DNA from: CALMFQ01 sp964495595 | GTDB lineage: Bacteria; Pseudomonadota; Gammaproteobacteria; Burkholderiales; SCOH01 | Direction: 5' to 3' | Assembly: GCA_964495595.1 (NCBI GenBank) | Contig: CAZBWH010000010.1 | Coordinates: 1 to 58,689 of the forward strand | Length of the DNA stretch: 58,689 nt | Part shown: positions 50,404 through 58,689 of the stretch, piece after piece | How positions within the stretch are numbered: the first letter of the stretch is position 1 | Layout: each line of letters opens with the position of its first letter | The notes under the pieces: generated by a model | Seen by the model: the letters and a program-made list of their open reading frames with translations, nothing else | What the model was told of the DNA's origin: nothing | Database searches by the model: none | Program-made: the position numbers and the translations under genes

Positions 50404-53064
50404 ATGACATTCGACGGCACTTCGTGGCGTCTGGTCGCACTGGCGGCCGCTACCATCAGCCTGGCAGGGTGTATCGGGGACGGGGGGCGGGCCGATGTGG
50501 CCGAAACCATCGTCGGCGTCGCGTCAGACGGGCAGGCACTGGCCAATGCCGGCGTGTCGATCACGGACTCGTCGGGCTCTGACGAGGCAACCACCACCGT
50601 CACCACTGACGCCAACGGCAACTTTTCCTTCCAGCCCGGCGCCCGGGCTTACCCTTTCCTGCTGTCGATTACCTCGGCGGGCAAAACCTATTACTCGCTG
50701 GTCACCGGGGCTGACACCCGGGTCAATATCAACCCGGCATCGACCATCATCGCCCAGTTCGTGTTCAAAACCGGCTATCTGAGCTCCATCGCCAGCAACG
50801 GCGCACTGGGCCGCCTGCGCCCTGAATTGCTGGCCCAGGCCGAGCAGTTGTACCTGCAGGCGGTGCGCAACGATTCGGAACTGGGGGGGCAGATTGTCGA
50901 TGCCTCGCCACGTACCAAGGTTTATCGTTCAGAGTCGGCCACCCAGCGTGCCGACAGCTTTGAGCAATACCTGTCGTCAATCGAAGTGTCGATCCGCCCA
51001 CAGGATGGCCGGATGATCGTACTCAACCGTTTGCCGGTACGGATGGGCAAGCCGGCCGTAACGGTTCATTCCGGCAGCACCGACGACCTGCTCACCAGTG
51101 GTCTGGGCAACAGCGGATTGCTGGGTACGGCCCCTGGCTACGGAGAGGGCATCTTTACCTCGGCTGCCAGCCTGCGCAAGAACGCCATCTACCACAGCTA
51201 CCGGGCGCTGGTCGACATGAGCAGCGCCGGCGGCTGGGGCAGCCTGTACGGCCCGGTCGATCCGGTTCCCGGCTCCGAATATCGGGCGTTCGCCGACAAC
51301 GGCAGTGGCCGCCAGAATGTCGCTACCCTGGTTCAGGTCCCCGACAGTTTCTCGACCGCCAAGCCCTGCCTGCTGGTCGTTGCCACGCCCGACATGCGCA
51401 GCATGTATGCCGCCAACCCGACTGCCGAGTGGGCATTGCGCCGTGGTTGTGCCGTGGCGGCCACCGATAAGGGTAGCGCCGGTGCCGAGTCGATCGACGG
51501 CTACGATGGTTATGAAATTGACGGCCGGTTGATGACCGTCAGCGATGCGACCTCGACCGCCCTGTTCCGCTCGGCACTCGACAGCGCGACCCGTAAGGTA
51601 TTCCAGGAAACCACGCCGGGCCGGATGGCTTTCAAATTCGCCCACTCGCAACAAAATCCGGAACGGGCATGGGGCCGCAACGTACTTGATGCAGCCCGGT
51701 TTGCGTTTTATGTGCTGAATGAAAAATACGGCCCTTCGGCCGACATTGGCGACCGCAAGCTACGTGTCATCCGACCGGAAGACACGCTGGTGCTGGTCGC
51801 TGGTGAAGGCGAAGGTGGCACCGCAGCACTGGCGGCACTGGAGCAGGATTCGGTCAAGCTGGTCGACGGCGCCGTGGCCGCTCAACCGCAGGCCCAGTTG
51901 GCCGACCGCAGCGGGTTCAGCGTGGCGCAGGGAGGCCAGGTGATCAACTCGCCTGCCCGTTCGCCGCTGGATTACCTGACCTTTGCCAACCTGTACCAGC
52001 CGTGCGCCGGACTGAGCAGCAGCGATGCGCCAGGCGCCTCGCTGCTCGACGGTGTCACGGCAGCCAACCGTTGCAGCGCCTTGCGGCAAAGCGGATTGCT
52101 CAGCGCCGACAGCCTCTCCGGCCAGGTCGCCGAATCGGTTCAGAAATTGCGCGAATATGGCTGGCAGCCCGAGGCTGATGCCCTGCACGGCGCAACCTAC
52201 ATGCTGCGTACCGCCGGCGCCGCGATGGCCTACGTCAATGCTTACGGCCGTTTCAACGTTGGCCAGAAGTTGTGCGGACTCGGCTACGGCCAGACCAATG
52301 CCACAGGCTCACCGATCCTGCCCGAAGGCACGCTGGTTGCCCACCTGTTCTCGGAAAGCTCCGGCCTGCCGCCGTATGGCGGGATTGACCTGATCTACAA
52401 CGATGCAGCCAACAGCAACCGCAACGAAGTCGAAAAGGGCAGGTACAACTACGGTATCAACTGGAAGCAGGCCGTTTCACCGACTACCGGCAAAGTCGAC
52501 TACAGCTTTGATGCAGCGTACTGCCTGCGCAAGCTCGCTGTCGGCAAAGACCCGGTGACCGGCGCCGCATTGAGCGCCGCCGAGCAACCGCTGGCCGATG
52601 CCATCCAGACCGGAGTCGCCGAGGCAGGCCTGACCGCGGCGCTGCAGGGCAAGCCGGCGATCATTCTGCACGGCCGCAGCAACAGCGTGTTTCCCGCCAA
52701 CCACAGTGCCCGCCCCTACATGGCCCGCAGCCTTGTGGTGCAGGGTGCTGCCAGCGCCAATCTGCGCTACTACGAAGTGCTGAATGCCCAGCATTTCGAA
52801 GGCGGGCTGACTTCGCTGGCTGGCTTTGCCCAGCGGTTCGTGCCGATGCGGCCGTATCTGATGCAGTCGCTGGATCTGCTGTACGAGCATCTGTCCCTCA
52901 AGCAGCCCCTGCCGGACAGCCAGGTCGTGCGCACCACCCCCCGCGGCGGTTCGGCCGGCAACATCCCGGCCATCAGCCGCAGCCATGTACCGGCCATTTC
53001 CGCCCAGCCGGCCAGCGGCGACCAGATTCGCCTGACGGGCGGCACGCTGTCGATTCCCGACTGA
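50404..53064 (+). CDS. Lipoprotein of the 3-hydroxybutyrate oligomer hydrolase family, likely inactive
   Basis: 886 residues. A lipobox (TISLAGC) is followed by an Ig/carboxypeptidase-regulatory-like module (about 30-120, TTDANGNFSFQPG) not usual in the family. From about residue 230 it is 3HBOH-like: VPGSEYRAFADNGSGRQNVA, FAHSQQNPERAWGRN, YYEVLNAQHFE and QVVRTTPRGG. The family cleaves hydroxybutyrate oligomers from PHB. As I remember it, the nucleophile Ser (SNGGGA) is here Gly469 (AGEGEGGTA) and the acid (GRSD) is Asn760 (HGRSN); only His797 is kept. Shine-Dalgarno GAGGAG; a terminator follows. Confidence 0.83.
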   Translation: MTFDGTSWRLVALAAATISLAGCIGDGGRADVAETIVGVASDGQALANAGVSITDSSGSDEATTTVTTDANGNFSFQPGARAYPFLLSITSAGKTYYSLVTGADTRVNINPASTIIAQFVFKTGYLSSIASNGALGRLRPELLAQAEQLYLQAVRNDSELGGQIVDASPRTKVYRSESATQRADSFEQYLSSIEVSIRPQDGRMIVLNRLPVRMGKPAVTVHSGSTDDLLTSGLGNSGLLGTAPGYGEGIFTSAASLRKNAIYHSYRALVDMSSAGGWGSLYGPVDPVPGSEYRAFADNGSGRQNVATLVQVPDSFSTAKPCLLVVATPDMRSMYAANPTAEWALRRGCAVAATDKGSAGAESIDGYDGYEIDGRLMTVSDATSTALFRSALDSATRKVFQETTPGRMAFKFAHSQQNPERAWGRNVLDAARFAFYVLNEKYGPSADIGDRKLRVIRPEDTLVLVAGEGEGGTAALAALEQDSVKLVDGAVAAQPQAQLADRSGFSVAQGGQVINSPARSPLDYLTFANLYQPCAGLSSSDAPGASLLDGVTAANRCSALRQSGLLSADSLSGQVAESVQKLREYGWQPEADALHGATYMLRTAGAAMAYVNAYGRFNVGQKLCGLGYGQTNATGSPILPEGTLVAHLFSESSGLPPYGGIDLIYNDAANSNRNEVEKGRYNYGINWKQAVSPTTGKVDYSFDAAYCLRKLAVGKDPVTGAALSAAEQPLADAIQTGVAEAGLTAALQGKPAIILHGRSNSVFPANHSARPYMARSLVVQGAASANLRYYEVLNAQHFEGGLTSLAGFAQRFVPMRPYLMQSLDLLYEHLSLKQPLPDSQVVRTTPRGGSAGNIPAISRSHVPAISAQPASGDQIRLTGGTLSIPD

Positions 53065-53091
53065 CCCGCTTGTCGCCGGCCAGCCAGTGCC

Positions 53092-53127
53092 AAACACCCC
53101 CCGTCGCTTTCGTCGGGGGTGTTTTTT
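53092..53127 (+). terminator. Intrinsic terminator of the 3HBOH-like gene
   Basis: AAACACCCCCCG and CGGGGGTGTTTTTTT arms form a strong GC stem (one bulged C) with the loop near CTTT, ending in seven Ts at 53121-53127. Confidence 0.92.
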
Positions 53128-53167
53128 TGGTGCGGTCCTGTCGTGGCTGGTTGAGGCTGAGGAGGAT

Positions 53168-54784
53168 TTATTGCGGCTGGGGCCGCGAGATGACTAGCTG
53201 GTTGCGTCCGCCGCGCTTGGCGCGGTACAGCGCTTCATCGGCGCGCAGCACCAGTTCTTCGCGCTCGATGTAATCGGGAAAGCCGGCGATACCGCCGCTG
53301 AAGCTGACATTGAAAGGTGTGTCGCGGTAGGGATGCTGGATCTGGTTGAAGTCGCGGCGGATTTTGTCCATGGTCTGCAGGGCTTGCTCCGCTGGGGCAC
53401 CGATCAGTCCCACCAGGAATTCTTCGCCGCCATAGCGGCCGATGATGTCGCTCTTGCGCAGCCGTTGCTTGAGCAGCCACGCCAGCGAGCGGATGATCTG
53501 GTCGCCGACCGGGTGGCCGTAGGTGTCGTTCACTTTCTTGAAAAAGTCGATGTCGACCATGACTACCGACAGCGGCCGGCCTTCTTTTTCCGATTCGGCC
53601 AGCGCCCGGTCAAGCGCGTTTTTGGTGCTGGTATGGTTGAGCAGGCCGGTCAGGCTGTCGTGGTACATCGAGCGGCGCAGACTGCGGTAACGTTCGATCT
53701 TGCTCTTGACGATGGCGTTGAGGAATACCGGGTTGAACGGCTTGGTCAGGAAGTGATCGCCGCCCAGCCGCAGGGCGTCGATCTGCAGCGCGACATCGGT
53801 TTCACCTGACAGGTAGACGATGGGAATGCTGAGAAACTGGGCGTGCTGACGGATGATCCGTGCAGCCTCCACGCCGGTACACTTGGGCATGTACATGTCC
53901 ATCAGGATCAGGTCGGGCTGGAATTCGCGCAAGGCATCCAGCACCAGCCGGGGGTCGTTGATCGACCGGCTGACGATGTGGTGCTCTTCCAATGCACGCT
54001 CGATCGTCTTGATCGCAGTGGCCGAATCTTCCACCACCAGTACCCGGAACGGCTCCTGCTCCAGCGGGTCGTTCAGTTCCAGCACATGGGCAACGATGGC
54101 CTGTAGCGCGGTGCCGTCAGGAAAACAGGTGTCGCAACCGGCCTGCAATGCTGCCTGCAGCTTGCTGAATTCGGAGGCGATCGACAGGCAGATCATCTGG
54201 CTGCCGGCAAACTGTTCGCGCAGCGAGCGGATCTGCACGGCCCACGAGGCGTCTTCCAGTCCGGTAATGTCGATCATCACGATCGGATTGGATTGCATCG
54301 GTGCCGGCAGCTGCGTCCAGGTGAAATAATCGACCCGGACGCCGAAATAACCCAGCTGCGACAACAGGTCAGCCCAGGGTTCCTTGTGCTGGGCAATTAG
54401 CCAGACATCGCGGGCACGGTGGATGTTGCCGGCAGAGTCGTCGGTGGTGTCGCGCCGCTCGCTTTGTTGACCGGCGGCAGCGATTTGTTGCTCGACCAGC
54501 CGGGAGATGGCGTGCACCCGGTCGTGCAGATCCTGCATGGCCAGGTCGTTGACCGGGTGGGTGCGTTCGTCGCCGAACAGTGTCAGCGCGGTCTGTTCCA
54601 GTTCGCGTGAACTGTGCAGCAGGCCGTTGGGCCCCTTGGCGATCAGGAATTCGGTGAAGCTGTTCAGCGAAATGGCAAATTCGACGAAATTGTCAAACAG
54701 GCTCTCCTTCCGGTAGCGCTGCCAGGTGAGCAGCACCGACTGGTTTTTTTGAGCAAGTTCGACAGGGGAGCAGGACATGGACAT
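53168..54784 (-). CDS. Response-regulator diguanylate cyclase
   Basis: 538 residues. An N-terminal region (about 1-240) of unknown type, including a REC-like but degenerate stretch (VWLIAQHKEPWADLLSQLGY, MIDITGLED), then a true receiver domain (FRVLVVEDSATAIKTIE, phospho-Asp in DLILMDMYMP, Lys in LTKPFNP) and a GGDEF domain (GRYGGEEFLVGL) with an RKSD product-inhibition site five residues before it. So it is a phosphorylation-controlled, feedback-inhibited cyclic di-GMP maker. ATGs at 54784 and 54778 cannot be told apart. Confidence 0.92.
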   Translation of the reverse strand: MSMSCSPVELAQKNQSVLLTWQRYRKESLFDNFVEFAISLNSFTEFLIAKGPNGLLHSSRELEQTALTLFGDERTHPVNDLAMQDLHDRVHAISRLVEQQIAAAGQQSERRDTTDDSAGNIHRARDVWLIAQHKEPWADLLSQLGYFGVRVDYFTWTQLPAPMQSNPIVMIDITGLEDASWAVQIRSLREQFAGSQMICLSIASEFSKLQAALQAGCDTCFPDGTALQAIVAHVLELNDPLEQEPFRVLVVEDSATAIKTIERALEEHHIVSRSINDPRLVLDALREFQPDLILMDMYMPKCTGVEAARIIRQHAQFLSIPIVYLSGETDVALQIDALRLGGDHFLTKPFNPVFLNAIVKSKIERYRSLRRSMYHDSLTGLLNHTSTKNALDRALAESEKEGRPLSVVMVDIDFFKKVNDTYGHPVGDQIIRSLAWLLKQRLRKSDIIGRYGGEEFLVGLIGAPAEQALQTMDKIRRDFNQIQHPYRDTPFNVSFSGGIAGFPDYIEREELVLRADEALYRAKRGGRNQLVISRPQPQ

Positions 54785-54939
54785 GTGAACGGCCCGGTTG
54801 CCGCTGGTTCCGGATGGGTGAATCCATTCTAGCAGCCGGCCATGACGAAGGCCAAGAAACCGGCAGCCGGCCGAATCGCGTAAGATATCCCTCTGGCATG
54901 AATTGGGGCGCCAGCGTGGCGCGCGATGGATTCGGGATC

Positions 54940-56919
54940 ATGGGAAAACAGGGAAACACGCCGGTAAATCCGGCCTTGCACAAGGTGACGCAGTTGATTC
55001 AGGCCGGCCAGCTCGACCCGGCCGAGCAGCAGTTACGGCAGGTGTTGCGCAAGACGCCGCTGAATGCAGAGGCGATCCGCCTGCTGGGGGATGTGCTGTT
55101 TTGCCGTGGCAATTACCCGGCGGCATTCGACGCCTACCAGCGGTCGTTCAATCTGCGGGCGTCGTTCGAGGCTCTGAGCGGCATGGCCGGGGCGGCGGAA
55201 AAACTGGGCGATCTGGCGGCCGCCGAGCAGTGCTACCGGGCCGCGATCCGCCACTTTCCGCAGGCTGGCGAGCCGCATTACAGGCTGGCCGCGGTGCTCA
55301 GCCGCCTGCCGGAGCGCACCGGCGAGGTGATCGAGTCGCTACAGCGGGCCATCGGCCTGGGGTGGCGGGTGCGCGAGTCGTACCTGATGATCGGCCAGCT
55401 GGCACACTCCCTGTTGCAGGATTTCGATCTGGCCTTTCACGCTTACCAGCAACTGCTGGCGCGTGAGGCCAACGATGTCGATGCCCTGGCCAAGCTGGCG
55501 GGGCTGTATCTGGATGTCGGTCGCATCGACCTGGCCTGGCCACTGCTGATGCAGGCCATCGAGCGCGATCCCACCCGTAGCGGGGTGTATTCGATGGCCG
55601 GGATGTCGCTGCTCAATCGCGGGCGGCACCAGGAGAGCCTCGATTACCTGCGCCGGGCGGTGACGCTGGCGCCGGATGAGCCCCTGGCACACAGCAGCTA
55701 TCTGTTTGCCAGCAACTACACCGACCAGTTGCCGAACGCGCAACGCGAGGCCGAGCATCACCAGTTCAGCGAACTGGCCGACCGGCTGGCCGGGCCGGTG
55801 GCCGAGCATGCCAATCTGGCCGATCCGGCGCGCCGGCTGCGGCTGGGGATTGTGTCGGCCGATCTGCGGCATCACTCGGTGGCGTATTTCCTGCTGCCCT
55901 TGCTGGAGCACTACGATCGCAGCCAGCTGGAGCTGATCTGCTACGCCAGCCAGCGCAAGACGGACGAGGTCAGCGACGCGATGCGGGCGCTGGTGGACGG
56001 CTGGCACAATGTCGCCCAGTTGTCCGATGCTGAGCTGGCCGGGCTGATTCGCAGTCACGGCATCGATCTGCTGCTCGACCTGGGCAACCATTCGCCTGAC
56101 AACCGGCTGCCGGTGTTTGCCTGGCGGCCCGCTCCGGTGCAGCTCAGCTGGCTGGGTTACGCATCGACCACCGGCATGCAGCGCATCGACTACCTGCTGA
56201 CCGATCGTTACTACACGCCGGACGTTGCCCGCAGTGGCAGTGTCGAGCGGCCGGCAATGCTGGAAACGTATCGCGTCTTCCGCCCGTCGGCGGCGATGCA
56301 GTTGCCGGTCGGCCCGCTGCCGGCGCTGCGTAACGGCTATCTGACCTTTGCCTCGCTCAACAGCTTTATCAAGATCGCGCCCGATTTGCTGGCGCTGTGG
56401 GCCGAGCTGTTGCTGCAACTGCCGTCTGCCCGGTTGATCGTGATGGTGCAGGCGCCGGAGTCGGTGGCCAGTGTGCAGGATTTCTTCGCCAGCCGCGGCA
56501 TTGCTGCGGAGCGGGTCGAAGTGCACTCCCGGCTGAAGCTGGATGCCTTTCTGGCCCTGCACGACCGGGTGGACATTGCGCTGGACAGCTACCCGTTCGG
56601 CGGTATGACCACCACCGTGCACAGTCTGTGGATGGGGGTGCCGACCCTGTCGCTGGCCGGTGAGCGGATGCTCAGCCGCTCCGGCCTCAGCCTGCTGGCG
56701 CCGCTGGGGCTGGCCGAGGGGTTCGTCGTGACCTCGCGTGAGGCTTATCTGCAGCATGCCTGTGACTGGAGCCGGCAGCTTGCGCCGCTGGCCGAGCTGC
56801 GCGCCGGCTTGCGCGAACGCCTGCAGCAGTCAATCCTGATGGATGAGCCGGCGTTTGCCCGCGATTTTGCTGCCACGCTGCGCCGTTGCTGGCAGGAGTG
56901 GTGCGCCAGCCGGCATTGA
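54940..56919 (+). CDS. TPR and O-GlcNAc-transferase-like protein (SPINDLY family)
   Basis: 659 residues from ATG 54940 (ATG 54898 is also possible). Tetratricopeptide repeats (about 10-275, such as FDAYQRSFNLRASFEALSG and LDVGRIDLAWPLLMQAIERD) lead to a GT41 catalytic region: RLRLGIVSADLRHHSVAYFL, DLLLDLGNHSPDNRLPVF, APVQLSWLGYASTTGM, LDSYPFGGMTTTVHSLWMGV and TLSLAGERMLSRSGL. GT41 proteins attach GlcNAc or fucose to Ser/Thr of proteins; bacterial members are mostly unstudied. A possible TAAGAT -10 lies at 54881-54886. Confidence 0.9.
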   Translation: MGKQGNTPVNPALHKVTQLIQAGQLDPAEQQLRQVLRKTPLNAEAIRLLGDVLFCRGNYPAAFDAYQRSFNLRASFEALSGMAGAAEKLGDLAAAEQCYRAAIRHFPQAGEPHYRLAAVLSRLPERTGEVIESLQRAIGLGWRVRESYLMIGQLAHSLLQDFDLAFHAYQQLLAREANDVDALAKLAGLYLDVGRIDLAWPLLMQAIERDPTRSGVYSMAGMSLLNRGRHQESLDYLRRAVTLAPDEPLAHSSYLFASNYTDQLPNAQREAEHHQFSELADRLAGPVAEHANLADPARRLRLGIVSADLRHHSVAYFLLPLLEHYDRSQLELICYASQRKTDEVSDAMRALVDGWHNVAQLSDAELAGLIRSHGIDLLLDLGNHSPDNRLPVFAWRPAPVQLSWLGYASTTGMQRIDYLLTDRYYTPDVARSGSVERPAMLETYRVFRPSAAMQLPVGPLPALRNGYLTFASLNSFIKIAPDLLALWAELLLQLPSARLIVMVQAPESVASVQDFFASRGIAAERVEVHSRLKLDAFLALHDRVDIALDSYPFGGMTTTVHSLWMGVPTLSLAGERMLSRSGLSLLAPLGLAEGFVVTSREAYLQHACDWSRQLAPLAELRAGLRERLQQSILMDEPAFARDFAATLRRCWQEWCASRH

Positions 56920-56934
56920 CAGGAAAGGACGGCA

Positions 56935-57393
56935 GTGAAACATCTGCTGATCGTGTATGCCAGCCAGACTGGCCACGCGCTGCGTATGGCCCAGGCGGCC
57001 CGGCAGGGCGCGCTGGTGCTGGCCGACGAGGTAGAGGTGCGCATCGAGCATGGCTTGCGCGCCGGGCTCGACGAACTGCTGTGGTGCCACGGCCTGCTGC
57101 TGGCAACACCGGAGAACTTCGGCTACATGGCCGGGGCGCTGAAGGATTTTTTCGACCGGACATTTTACCCGGCGCAGGGCCTGGTCGAAGGCCTGCCGTT
57201 TGCGGTGATGATCAGCGCCGGCAACGATGGCAGCGGTGCGCTGACCGCCATCGAGCGCATTGCCCGTGGCTATCCGCTGCAACGGGTGATCGAACCGGTG
57301 ATTGCCAAGGGCGAGCTGACCGACGAAGCGCTGGCGCGTTGCTTCGGCCTGGGGCAGACCATGGCAGCCGGGATTGCATATGGCATGTTCTGA
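56935..57393 (+). CDS. Flavodoxin-like NAD(P)H oxidoreductase
   Basis: 152 residues with a flavodoxin fold. LLIVYASQTGHALRMAQAA binds the FMN phosphate, and ATPENFGYMAGALKDFFDR is typical of the family. GTG start after an AGGAAAGGA Shine-Dalgarno. It begins 15 bases after the SPINDLY-type gene, and the GIY-YIG gene overlaps its end. Confidence 0.88.
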   Translation: MKHLLIVYASQTGHALRMAQAARQGALVLADEVEVRIEHGLRAGLDELLWCHGLLLATPENFGYMAGALKDFFDRTFYPAQGLVEGLPFAVMISAGNDGSGALTAIERIARGYPLQRVIEPVIAKGELTDEALARCFGLGQTMAAGIAYGMF

Positions 57394-57670
57394 CCCTGCC
57401 ACCCCGGCCGCTTGGTCGGTGTACATCGTCGAATGCGCCGACGGCAGCCTATATACCGGTATTGCGCTGCGGCTGCCGGAGCGTATCGCACAACACAATC
57501 GCGGCACCGGTGCGCGTTACACCCGTAGCCGCTTGCCGGTACGGCTGGTGTACCACGAATCCTGCCCGGACAAATCCAGCGCGCTGAAACGCGAACTGGC
57601 GATCAAGGCATTGCCGCGGGCGCAGAAAGCCCTGCTGGTGTTATCACAAGGAAGCTCCGAACCATGTTGA
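57380..57670 (+). CDS. GIY-YIG nuclease-superfamily protein
   Basis: 96 residues. VYIVECADGSLYTGIA carries the YI...YTG form of GIY-YIG, followed by RIAQHNRGTGARYTRSRLP and a later conserved glutamate in KRELAIKAL, the pattern of the small UPF0213/YhbQ type. ATG 57380 lies 14 bases inside the end of the flavodoxin gene; its own stop overlaps the next start by 7 bases. The nucleic-acid target is unknown. Confidence 0.9.
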   Translation: MACSDPATPAAWSVYIVECADGSLYTGIALRLPERIAQHNRGTGARYTRSRLPVRLVYHESCPDKSSALKRELAIKALPRAQKALLVLSQGSSEPC

Positions 57671-58689
57671 CCCGTCTGTTTTGCCTGTCGCTGTTGCTGA
57701 GCCCGCTGGCCCAGGCCGCGCCGGTTGCCATCGACCGTTTCTCGCCGCAGGGCAGCACCAAAAACGTGCGCCAGGTACAGGCCCATTTTGCCCGGCCGGC
57801 GGTGGCGCTGGGCAATCCGTCGCTGCCGGCGCCATTCCAGATCCAGTGCAGCGAGCCGGGCAGCGGGCGTTGGGTCGATGCGCAGACCTGGGTCTACGAT
57901 TTCGAGCGCGAATTGCCGGGCGGGGTCAGCTGCCGGTTCAGCGCCGACCCTGCCTTCCGCACACCGCAGGGTGATGCCCTGCAGGCGCAGCAGTTTCAAT
58001 TCGGCACCGGTGGCCCGATGCTGGTGGAAAGCCGGCCGGAGGCGGGCAGCCCGGGTGGGGAAGAGGGCGAAGGTGCGGGCGCCGTGACCATGGTCGATGA
58101 AGAGCAGGTGTTCCTGCTGCGGTTCGATGCGCCGCTGAAACCCGGCTCGCTGGCCGGCAGCAGCTGGTGCGAGGTTGACGGGCTGCGGGAAAGAGTCCCC
58201 GCCGTGGTGCTGGCTGGCAGCGAGCGCGAATCGTTGTTGAAACAGCTGTTCCGCGAGCCGGCGAAACAGGAATTCGAGCTGCTGCGTTGCCAGCGCAAAC
58301 TGCCGGCCGGCCGCAAGTTGCAGCTGAAATTCGGCAAAGGCCTGCAGGCGGCCAACGGCGTTGCGTCCGGCGAAGTGCAGACGCTGTATTACCAGGTGCG
58401 GCCGGACTTCACTGTCAGCGCCGGCTGCGAGCGAGCCAACGCCAAGGCCGGCTGCCTGCCGATCCTGCCGGTCAGCCTGCGTTTCTCCGCACCGGCCGCC
58501 GCCAGCGCAGCCGGCAGGGTGGTGCTCAAAGACAACGAAGGCAGGATTTATGCCCCGATGGCGAGCGACGAAGCGCGCAGCGGCTGGGTGCAGACGCTGA
58601 CTTTCCGTGGCCCGTTCCCGGAAAAGTCGACGCTGACGCCGATCCTGCCGGCCGATCTGCGCGACGATGCCAAACGGCCGCTGGCCAAT
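57664..58689 (+). CDS. Alpha-2-macroglobulin family protein (5' part, cut off by window edge)
   Basis: The first 342 codons, still open at the right edge. A signal peptide (MLTRLFCLSLLLSPLAQA) is followed by an N-terminal beta-rich region: FSPQGSTKNVRQVQAHFARP and VYDFERELPGGVSCRF fit the start of large bacterial alpha-2-macroglobulins, periplasmic protease traps of about 1,500-1,900 residues. The bait and thioester regions, if any, are outside the window. AAGGAAG precedes the ATG, and the gene overlaps the GIY-YIG stop by 7 bases. Confidence 0.85.
   Translation, partial: MLTRLFCLSLLLSPLAQAAPVAIDRFSPQGSTKNVRQVQAHFARPAVALGNPSLPAPFQIQCSEPGSGRWVDAQTWVYDFERELPGGVSCRFSADPAFRTPQGDALQAQQFQFGTGGPMLVESRPEAGSPGGEEGEGAGAVTMVDEEQVFLLRFDAPLKPGSLAGSSWCEVDGLRERVPAVVLAGSERESLLKQLFREPAKQEFELLRCQRKLPAGRKLQLKFGKGLQAANGVASGEVQTLYYQVRPDFTVSAGCERANAKAGCLPILPVSLRFSAPAAASAAGRVVLKDNEGRIYAPMASDEARSGWVQTLTFRGPFPEKSTLTPILPADLRDDAKRPLAN

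Overview
High-GC window from a Gram-negative bacterium, most likely a betaproteobacterium and possibly of the Neisseriales (Chromobacteriaceae-like). The basis is the LPS genes (waaA, waaC), a fused HemDX followed by HemY, the argS / SPOR protein / dsbA order, a PHB-oligomer-hydrolase-type lipoprotein and a DesT/FabR-type desaturase locus. The genus cannot be fixed from the sequence alone. No rRNA, tRNA, CRISPR array, transposase or phage module was found. A run of ten Ns at 19609-19618 marks an assembly gap inside hemY.

Layout. 1-7260: thiC (3' end off the left edge) under a TPP riboswitch; an isoaspartate-methyltransferase-type protein with a rhodanese; a membrane 7TMR-DISM diguanylate cyclase; the LPS inner-core genes waaC-waaA. 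7260-9540: an AT-rich spacer, then a glycosyltransferase and a UDP-glucuronate-epimerase-like gene. 9555-20300: thiDE, an M48 lipoprotein protease and two tetrapyrrole blocks (hemJ-hemL and hemC-hemDX-hemY), separated by small proteins and a cupredoxin. 20300-24800: a TonB-dependent receptor, a YfiR-family periplasmic protein and a CHASE8-like/HAMP/PAS histidine kinase in overlapping order.

25050-28425: a bufferin-type RiPP locus with a DUF2282 precursor (BufA), a DUF692/MNIO iron oxidase (BufB), a DUF2063 partner (BufC) and a DoxX membrane protein. It converges on an ECF sigma factor and a zinc-binding anti-sigma factor. 28650-31730: a fatty-acid desaturase and its ferredoxin reductase, divergent from a TetR regulator, with two matching operators over the predicted promoter. 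31760-44230: a hydrolase and an M14 peptidase, a TerC-like membrane protein, a PfpI protein, comM, argS, a SPOR protein, dsbA, mnmC and chrA. 44289-50170 (minus strand): a PrpF-family isomerase with an unusual 158-residue Arg/Lys-rich tail, a holin-like membrane protein, cca, a GST, an NDUFA9-like protein and a GAF-PAS protein. 50400-58689: a large lipoprotein of the 3-hydroxybutyrate oligomer hydrolase family that seems to lack catalytic residues, a response-regulator diguanylate cyclase, a TPR/O-GlcNAc-transferase-like (SPINDLY) protein, a flavodoxin, a GIY-YIG protein and the start of an alpha-2-macroglobulin.

The most interesting items are the bufferin locus with its likely ECF control, the PrpF tail fusion, the apparent pseudo-hydrolase, the receptor/YfiR/kinase cassette, the paired desaturase operators, and two families of short dispersed intergenic repeats, one of which keeps an RNA hairpin through G-U exchanges.
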